From assembly GCF_000143415.4 (NCBI RefSeq), contig NW_003314318.1, forward strand, positions 90,993 to 154,992: DNA of 64,000 bases, read 5' to 3'. Source of the stretch: Selaginella moellendorffii (Eukaryota > Streptophyta > Lycopodiopsida > Selaginellales > Selaginellaceae). The translations under genes and the position numbers were made by a program. Positions within the stretch are counted from its first letter, which is position 1. Each line of letters begins with the position of its first letter. Shown here in pieces: positions 57,644 through 64,000 of the stretch. The notes under the pieces were generated by a model. That model saw nothing but the letters and a program-made list of their open reading frames with translations. It searched no databases and was not told the origin of the DNA.

Positions 57644-59316
57644 CTACTTCAACTTGTGAGGACATTGATCTTGAGGATGGAAGCCTTGAGTCTCACACAC
57701 TCCACACATTGGTTGGTAATCTTCTGGCTTCTTTACATTTGGATAATTTGCTTGAATATGACCAAACTCCCAGCATTTATAGCATTGAGGACCTCTGCCA
57801 CGGCCTCTTTCACATCCCATTTCTTGCTGCTGTTGCACTCCAACTTTTACACTAGAACACTTCTGGATGCAAACCGTTGCATTGAATTCTCTTGGTATGG
57901 AACTTGTGGCTAATATGGTGATGGAGTTTGCATTTGAACATGATAACTTGGAACCACATGTACTTGCAATTATGGAAAACTCTCTGGTGGAGGCACACGT
58001 TGCATATAAAGCTGCTGCTACTGATAGACAAGTACTGCTTGTCCTTGTGCTTTTGTCCTTGTGCTTTCATAGGATGATAGAAACAATTTTCCAATGCATG
58101 GTTAATCTAGCTATAGAATTGACAACTTACTCTCACTTGTTGGACTGGACACTCATTTGGATAGTGACCATAATTCTTGCATTTCACACACTACACAATT
58201 GAGTGATCACACACTGGCTGCGGAGGATTCTGAACACCCTTGATCCAATTAACTTATAAGTCCCCCATTTTCTTTGTAAGAGCCTCAACTAAATCCTCTT
58301 TAACCTTGTTCATCTGCACCTCTAGTGATGGAGTTGGAACCTGAACTTGCATGGGAGCCACTAGAGCCACTGCTGGGATCAAAGTTGGAGCTGTCACACT
58401 CGTTGGATTCAAAATTCCAAGTACTCTACCTGGATAGACTCCTAAATTTGTATGATCTAGCAAGCTTACTGGCTGTGTAGCCATTCCTCCAAGGACTAAT
58501 GATGCTTGAACATGTCTAGGATGACTTGGCAACTTGGTGCTCAAACTGTGATGCCAAAGTGACTGCTGTGTCAAGATCAGCTGGTTCATGGCATTGCACA
58601 AAGAAGGATGTGCTCTCTAGTAAGCCTTGCCAAAAATATCAAACATGACAATCTTCTACAGGTTTTGGATCCTTCTTCGAGAGGAGTTGCCAAAATCTCA
58701 TTGCATACCATTGAATAGTTTCTCTTGGCAGCAAGGTAATCACATTAAGCTTGTCACTCACTTGTTGATGAAATCCTATAAGGCAAAAAACATTTATAAA
58801 TGCATTCTTTAAATTGGCCCAATTAGTGAAAGTTGCTCTTGTCACTGCTGCTGCATACCACTCCACAACAACATCCTTCAACATTGCAAAGTTTGCTCAC
58901 TATTGGCTGTGCTCACGTTCTTGAATATGGTGATATGCTTATTGGGATCACCAAATATCACATACATAGGATATTTCATCTAGCTAGTAACTGTTGGTGG
59001 TGGTATTGTTGCATGATAACTGATTGTTGTTGTTGGTGTTGTGGAGAACTTTGATAATATCCCCACTCTTCCTCCTTGGTCTGGTGTGACCTTTATGGTG
59101 GTTTTTTCTGAAGATGCTGGATTGTTTTGCTGGCGCTTCTTAAATTTTCCTTCTTTGTCTTTTTCTAGATTTCTCCCTTTTAAGAATATCCTCTATAGCT
59201 TTTTCTACTTGTTCTTATTGTTGTATGCATGCACAAGCTACTACTCCGCAGCTGAAGTCTGGCCTTCTAAGCTTCAATGCTCACGAATGCAACTCCCAAC
59301 TGAGGCACCAAACATG
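57644..59316 (-). mobile_element. Decayed Ty3/gypsy gag
   Basis: Minus-strand fragments in order: a charged segment near 59200 (EQVEKAIEDILKREKSRKRQ), a retrotransposon gag core at 58639-58884 (WANLKNAFINVF, ETIQWYAMRFWQLL), a Pro/Val-rich linker at 58254-58601, and two CCHC-like knuckles at 57644-57838. The first knuckle ends in Tyr instead of Cys; the second is CGVCETQGFHPQDQC. Stops and frameshifts separate the pieces. A possible primer-binding site (plus strand GGCACCA, 59304-59310) suggests the 5' LTR lies above 59315, but I could not find its outer end. Confidence 0.7.
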
Positions 59317-61379
59317 ACAACTAGAAGCTCAACTAAAACCCTGAACTCATACTCAAAGAGCTACATAGGAATAAAAGCTTCTATTCCTCTAACAATTCAG
59401 CCAAGACTTCAGCTAGCAACTTAATCCACTCTTGCCCACAATGCAGGCACATTGTACTCACTCGCTGCTCACTAGATAGCCTCATTTGCTCTACACCACA
59501 CTTGAATACTTGACATCACCACATCAGCTCTATGCTGTGCTCCATTGTTCTACCTCTCTAACTCATGCCAAGCTCCACTTATCATTCTCCTCTCTTCCCT
59601 AACTTCTTTTAACTTCTTTTCTTCTTATCATGAACTCTTGGAATATCCTTCTTTTGAATATTCTTTAGAATCTTGACACTTCTGCCAACTCTCTAAATAT
59701 TAGAAAAATAAAAGAAAATGCCATATCTTGACAATGTTTTATCACTGACACAATTTTATGATAATAAGAACATATGCAATTAAGGGTTTAAAGATCTATA
59801 TTACTAAAAGAATTCCATAAACAACACAATTGATGATTTTTTGTTGGTGATTGTGATTTTTGTGGGGTCTTCCCTTATTTGAGAAAACATCTATCATGTT
59901 AATATTCTCATGTGTCATTTATGCTTCTTGGACAACATGTTATTCAACTCTCACTAGATTGTGTGATTTCATTAAATGAACTATAAGCAATGTAATCACT
60001 CAATAAAAAGTGGCAGTTGCCAAAATAAACCCTAAATTTGGGCTTGAGCCTTCCTTGACTTTGTGCATGCCATGATGAAAACAACAATTCAATCTTCTTC
60101 TGATTGTGTTTGGAACCAATACCTCACTATCATGAATAGTGTGCACATTGCTTGCTCATAAATGCTACCCAGAATACACCATTGGGTGACTGGTGTTGGG
60201 CACAAATACACCATTTACCTTATAGGAACTAGATGCAACTGTGGTGTTATGAGTGCTAGTGGTACTATCTGAGATGATGAAGCTGCCTTGGTTGAGCTCG
60301 AGTTTCTACCCCTAGCATCAATAAAACTCATGTTGCAGCCATTTTTCAAAAACAGCTTGAGACTTTTTTGTAGTTAGCGTACATATCGATCAGCAAACTA
60401 GCCATGAATATATCTATTTGGTAGCTGTTTGAAGCTTGAGAATGGAGATCCATGCCGTTCAAAGATGAATGGCAGCATTCTTGTTTTCACGAACCATCAT
60501 CACTTTACTACCTTCATCCTTGGCTGCTAGACCAAAGCATGCCTTAAGAGCAGCAACAAAAGTCTTGTCATTTGGAGCACACTGCTCTACTCTCATGATG
60601 ATGGTTCTGCCGTCCTCAAGCAAGACACCATGCACTTAACATGCTACAAGAGGGTAAGAGGGTGGCTATGAGTTCAAACCATTACCACAAGATAAAGTTT
60701 AGCGAGAAGCTGGCTTGAGAAGAACTTGTATCAAGCTGGCTACTAAGGCTCTTGTGCTCCCTAGTGGGCAGATTCAAGCCGCTCAATGGGCTATGGATGC
60801 CTAGACTATGCAGAGATTGATCCAATGGGCTACTTGATGATTGGTTGAAAGAACAAGATTTATCTTCAAGATTGATTTCAAAGATCAAGTGCAGTGGAAG
60901 TGTGCATCTTGAGGGCAAGAAGAAATTGGAGCAGGAAACTGAGTGGTGAAATCTTGCCCTAGGTGTGACAGACTGGAAAAAAAGGATCCTTCATGAAGAG
61001 CTGATCTACTTGTCAATTGGGGATTTTGAACAGGACAAGATTCAGGTGAGGTTGGAGGTAACAGCCAAAAAGCTCAACATGCAGTTCTACTGTATTCTAG
61101 TGTCACATTGAGGAAACCAAGATTTTGTGATGAGCTTCTCATATACAGATTAGTGCCAATGTATCGCTCTGGAGCTACATGCTTACCATCTTTGTAATTG
61201 CAAGAATCTTCTATAGTGATAGAAAATGCTCAAATGGGCACTCCCAATAGTCTAGGCTCATGCAAAAGCTCGAGAGAAAGGGATTTATAGTGTGCAAGAA
61301 GAACAAATGGGCTAAATATGGCTTTCTCTAATGATCTTGTCTTCAAGAACTTTCTTTGACAAAGTTGTGATCATGCAAA
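59317..61379. other. Degenerate retroelement-like DNA
   Basis: There is no intact ORF. It probably contains the LTR of the minus-strand gypsy remnant and the gag 5' part of the plus-strand one, but the reading is too decayed to place boundaries. I recognise no non-transposon gene. Confidence 0.45.
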
Positions 61380-62338
61380 GAATTTTTCTATGCCTTCGCA
61401 TATTTTGAGGGACTTGGACAACCAAAAACCAACAATTACTTTTGCTCAGTTACTTCAGCTAGCTCTAGAGCTTTGAATGGTTGTTTCTACTGTAATGCAA
61501 TCTCATAGAGAATGGAGGGAGTGGAGGGAATATTATTCCAGATGAGATGGCATTTAAGCTTGGCTTAAGAGTTCCTATACCAGTGAATTGCCATGTTAGG
61601 ATGGTAAATTAAAGTTGGGTGAAGCCATTGAGAGTTCTTACAAGTGTGAAGATGGGTGTAGCAATGCTGAAATTTTTAAGTGGATTTTGTGATTCTTAGG
61701 ATGAGTCTTGGTGAATTAACTTATCCATTGCTTCTAGGCTGACCTTGGTTGATACAAGTTCATGCTGCTCAATACTATCATAAAGGCTTGATGAGGATTT
61801 GAAGTGGAAATTTCAAACACAAGATTCAAGTTAGTGTTCAAGTAGTGTTAAATTTGATCCAGCTAGTGGAAATTGAAAAGGATGGTGATAGCAGTGATAC
61901 TACTTGAAGAAGAGGAGAATTCTTGCTCTAATTCAGGTTTTAATGATGACTTAGAAGAGGATGAAGAAGTGGCTCTAGTCCTGAAAGAGAATATGACAAA
62001 TTATGCCAACTTAACCTTGTCTTCTTTTGAGTGCGATTCTAGTAGTAATCGTTTGAAGCATTAGTTATGGAAAGGGCATGTGGTATGTAACATGGTACAG
62101 GTTGAAGTTCTAAAGCTTTCGGACGAGGCTAACCTATTGCAGCAAGTTGAGCTGGTGGAAAAATCTTTTGCAATTTATGAAGAGCCAACAATACAGGTTG
62201 GAAAAGAGTCAAAATTTATCAAGCCTCCCAAGTTGATCAATTTAGATCTAGGGATGCCAAGAAGCTCTAGGTTCCTGAAGATTGGTGCTTAACTAGATCA
62301 CAAGAAGCAAATGAGTTTAATGGAGTTGTTGTCTTATT
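61380..62338 (+). mobile_element. Decayed Ty3/gypsy gag-protease to start of RT
   Basis: Plus-strand remains in order: LRDLDNQKPTITFAQLLQLA at about 61405, typical of the segment before the protease; LVDTSSCCSIL at about 61745, a degenerate aspartic-protease active site with DTS for DTG; and LINLDLGMPRSSRFLKIGA near 62240, typical of the linker before reverse transcriptase. Many stops are present. The polymerase is missing because repeat X begins at 62339. Confidence 0.65.
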
Positions 62339-63345
62339 TGTAAGCGACTAAATTTTTCCATTTTACTTTAGTCACTTAACCACACCTCTGACCACTTGGA
62401 GGAGTCTCACTCACAACCTCTGTAAATCCTATTTTGGACTTGGGCTTACTAGCCCCGAGAATGGCATCCCCGCCACTCAACTTTTGCATTTGGTCCAAGT
62501 GCTCCACGTGTTCGATCCCATGACCGACACCCCAAGGTACCACCAACATATCAGTCCGTTACGCTAAAGCCATGCCCATTCACCTTGGTCACACCGATGG
62601 TCTGACACCATCTGCATCCCAGTCCCGTCACTCAAAGATTGGGCCATCCATCCATGAGTGATCATCCCAGATCCACTCTTTAGCATCCTTAGGATGCCCA
62701 CAGACATGGGGATTAGCCTTCCCCAATATCTCCGTTCCAGTCCCCACTAAGTCCCTTTCCGTCCTTGGCCGTGTTCGCCAACATTGCCACTGGATCAAGG
62801 CCCACGGGCCCGACCACTAACTCCCACTATCCTTTAGGACTTCCTCCCTGTGTGACTGTGTCCTTGGTCACCACACCAGAGGGTTATTCCTCTTCCTTTC
62901 CACAGTCTGGGACTTTGGGACGACATTTTGGAACACCGTGGCCCTACACGGGCCTCGTAGGTACTCTCCCTGCCTTTTTGCCTTTAGGTGCTTTAGCCAT
63001 GGGCTTGAGCGAGGTTCCATTGAGCCACACCAGGTATCCAAGTAAGTAGTGCCACCCACACTTGGATTGGGAACATCGGCCAGACGATCTCCCGGGGGAA
63101 CTAAAGCCGGCTCTTGAACACTTCACCAATTTACCCCACTTGTCGGTCTGTGTTCACTCTAGTCTTGGACTTCGCAGTGGTCAGCTCATCACCCAACACT
63201 GGGTGCAACCTCTCTAGGCCAAACTAGCCTTTCCTGGCAAAACTGGCCTTTCCTAGCCAAACTGGCTCCATTGCAGTCCTCCCCCTACTATACTTTTGGA
63301 GCTCACCAAACCCCCCAAGGTCTGGGAGACGAACGCTTTGGGCTT
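62339..63345. repeat. Repeat X, copy 3
   Basis: Starts TGTAAGCGACTAA and matches 10317-11070 up to about 62927; it continues further right than the other copies. Near 63330 it contains CTTTGGGCTTTCACCC, also present in the other LTR family, so both may be related LTRs. Minus-strand ORFs here are not conserved in the other copies. Confidence 0.6.
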
Positions 63346-64000
63346 TCACCCTCTCAAACTCGAACTCGGACTCGGACTTAGGCTTGGACTCGGACTCGGG
63401 CTCGGACTTGGCCTTGGCCTCGGCCTCGATCCTGATCTCAGTCTCGGTCTCGGTCTTGGTCTCGGTCTCGGTCTCGGTCCCGGTCTCGGTCTCGACCTCG
63501 GACTCCATCTCGGGTCCTTCTCGGACTCCATCTCGGATTCCATCTCGGGTCCATCTCGGACTCCATCTCGGACTCCCTCAGCTCAGACTCCATCTCGGAC
63601 TCTGTTTCGGTCCATCTCAGACTCTGTTTTGGTCCATCTCGGACTCCATCTCGGACTCCGTCTCGGTCCATCTCGGACTCTGTTTCGGTCCATCTCGGAC
63701 TCCATCTCGGACTCCATCTCGGTCCATCTCGGACTCCATCTCGGACTTCGTCTCAGTCCACCTCGGACTCCGTCTCGGACTCCATCTCGGACTCCGTCTC
63801 GGTCCATCTCGAACTCCATCTTGGACTCCGTCTCGGTCCACCTCAGACTCCCTCTCGGACTCCATCTCGGACTTCGTCTCAGTCCACCTCGGACTCCGTC
63901 TTGGACTCCATCTCGGACTCCGTCTTGGTCCATCTCGAACTCCATCTTGGACTCCGTCTCGGTCCACCTCAAACTCCCTCTCGGACTCCATCTCGGACAC
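63346..64000. repeat. Hexamer-based minisatellite with 126-bp higher-order repeat
   Basis: Left part (to about 63500): runs of CTCGGN hexamers. Right part: alternating 12-mers (CTCGGACTCCAT type) and 10-mers (CTCGGTCCAT). Positions 63743 and 63869 start the same complex block, a period of 126 bp. It continues past the window end. The minus strand stays open and would encode Arg/Asp/Glu/Ser/Trp-rich repeats, but this follows from the repeat length and is not evidence of a gene. Confidence 0.9.

Noticed and set aside
62868-63129. Minus-strand ORFs in repeat X copy 3, considered as a gypsy chromodomain
   Set aside because: The short YLVWLNGTS string lacks the aromatic and acidic positions of a chromodomain and is not conserved in other copies.
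1-64000. CRISPR array, rRNA genes or bacterial operons
   Set aside because: No spaced direct repeats of that kind, no rRNA signature, and introns throughout show plant nuclear DNA.

Overview
This window is plant nuclear DNA. Genes carry short GT-AG introns (about 48-76 bp), and the proteins are plant types: AP-3 beta-adaptin, CYP71-clan P450s, a MUR3-like GT47 glycosyltransferase, a SOV/DIS3L2-type exoribonuclease and plastid-type proteins. Very short introns, compact genes and heavy LTR-element load suggest a lycophyte such as Selaginella; this is inference, not proven from the sequence.

The left two thirds (1-43344) is a tandem segmental repeat. Unit 1 is 1-15759, unit 2 is 15760-39062, and unit 3 starts at 39063. 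Each unit begins with a small 8-cysteine secreted-peptide gene (- strand), a hidden two-exon gene for a 61-residue membrane protein (+), and AP-3 beta (+). AP-3 beta is intact only in unit 3 (40882-44534). In units 1 and 2 it is frameshifted and cut at the same place, and is followed by a non-coding LTR element (-), repeat X, a lone LTR, a broken P450 (+) and a CxxC protein gene (-). Unit 2 also took a second copy of the LTR element (+, 26905-33482) inside repeat X, which places two element copies head to head.

The right part holds single-copy genes: a GT47 xyloglucan-galactosyltransferase-like gene (44980-46347), an intact P450 (47537-49113, -), a seven-exon plastid-type protein (49243-50605) sharing a 130-bp divergent promoter with that P450, and a SOV/DIS3L2 exoribonuclease (53335-56870, -). 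Between them is a scrambled patch (50606-51925) of relics of the peptide gene, AP-3 beta, a P450 and the LTR, plus orphan exons. From 57.6 kb on come decayed Ty3/gypsy gag and gag-pro pieces in both orientations, a third copy of repeat X, and a hexamer-based minisatellite running off the window end.

The genes do not form a pathway. The window reads as a vesicle-trafficking gene and its small neighbours being duplicated and then eroded by retroelements. The most unusual points are the conserved 61-residue gene, the coding-free LTR elements including an inverted pair, a near-perfect 32-bp hairpin at 47365-47431, and several stop-free introns whose length is a multiple of three.
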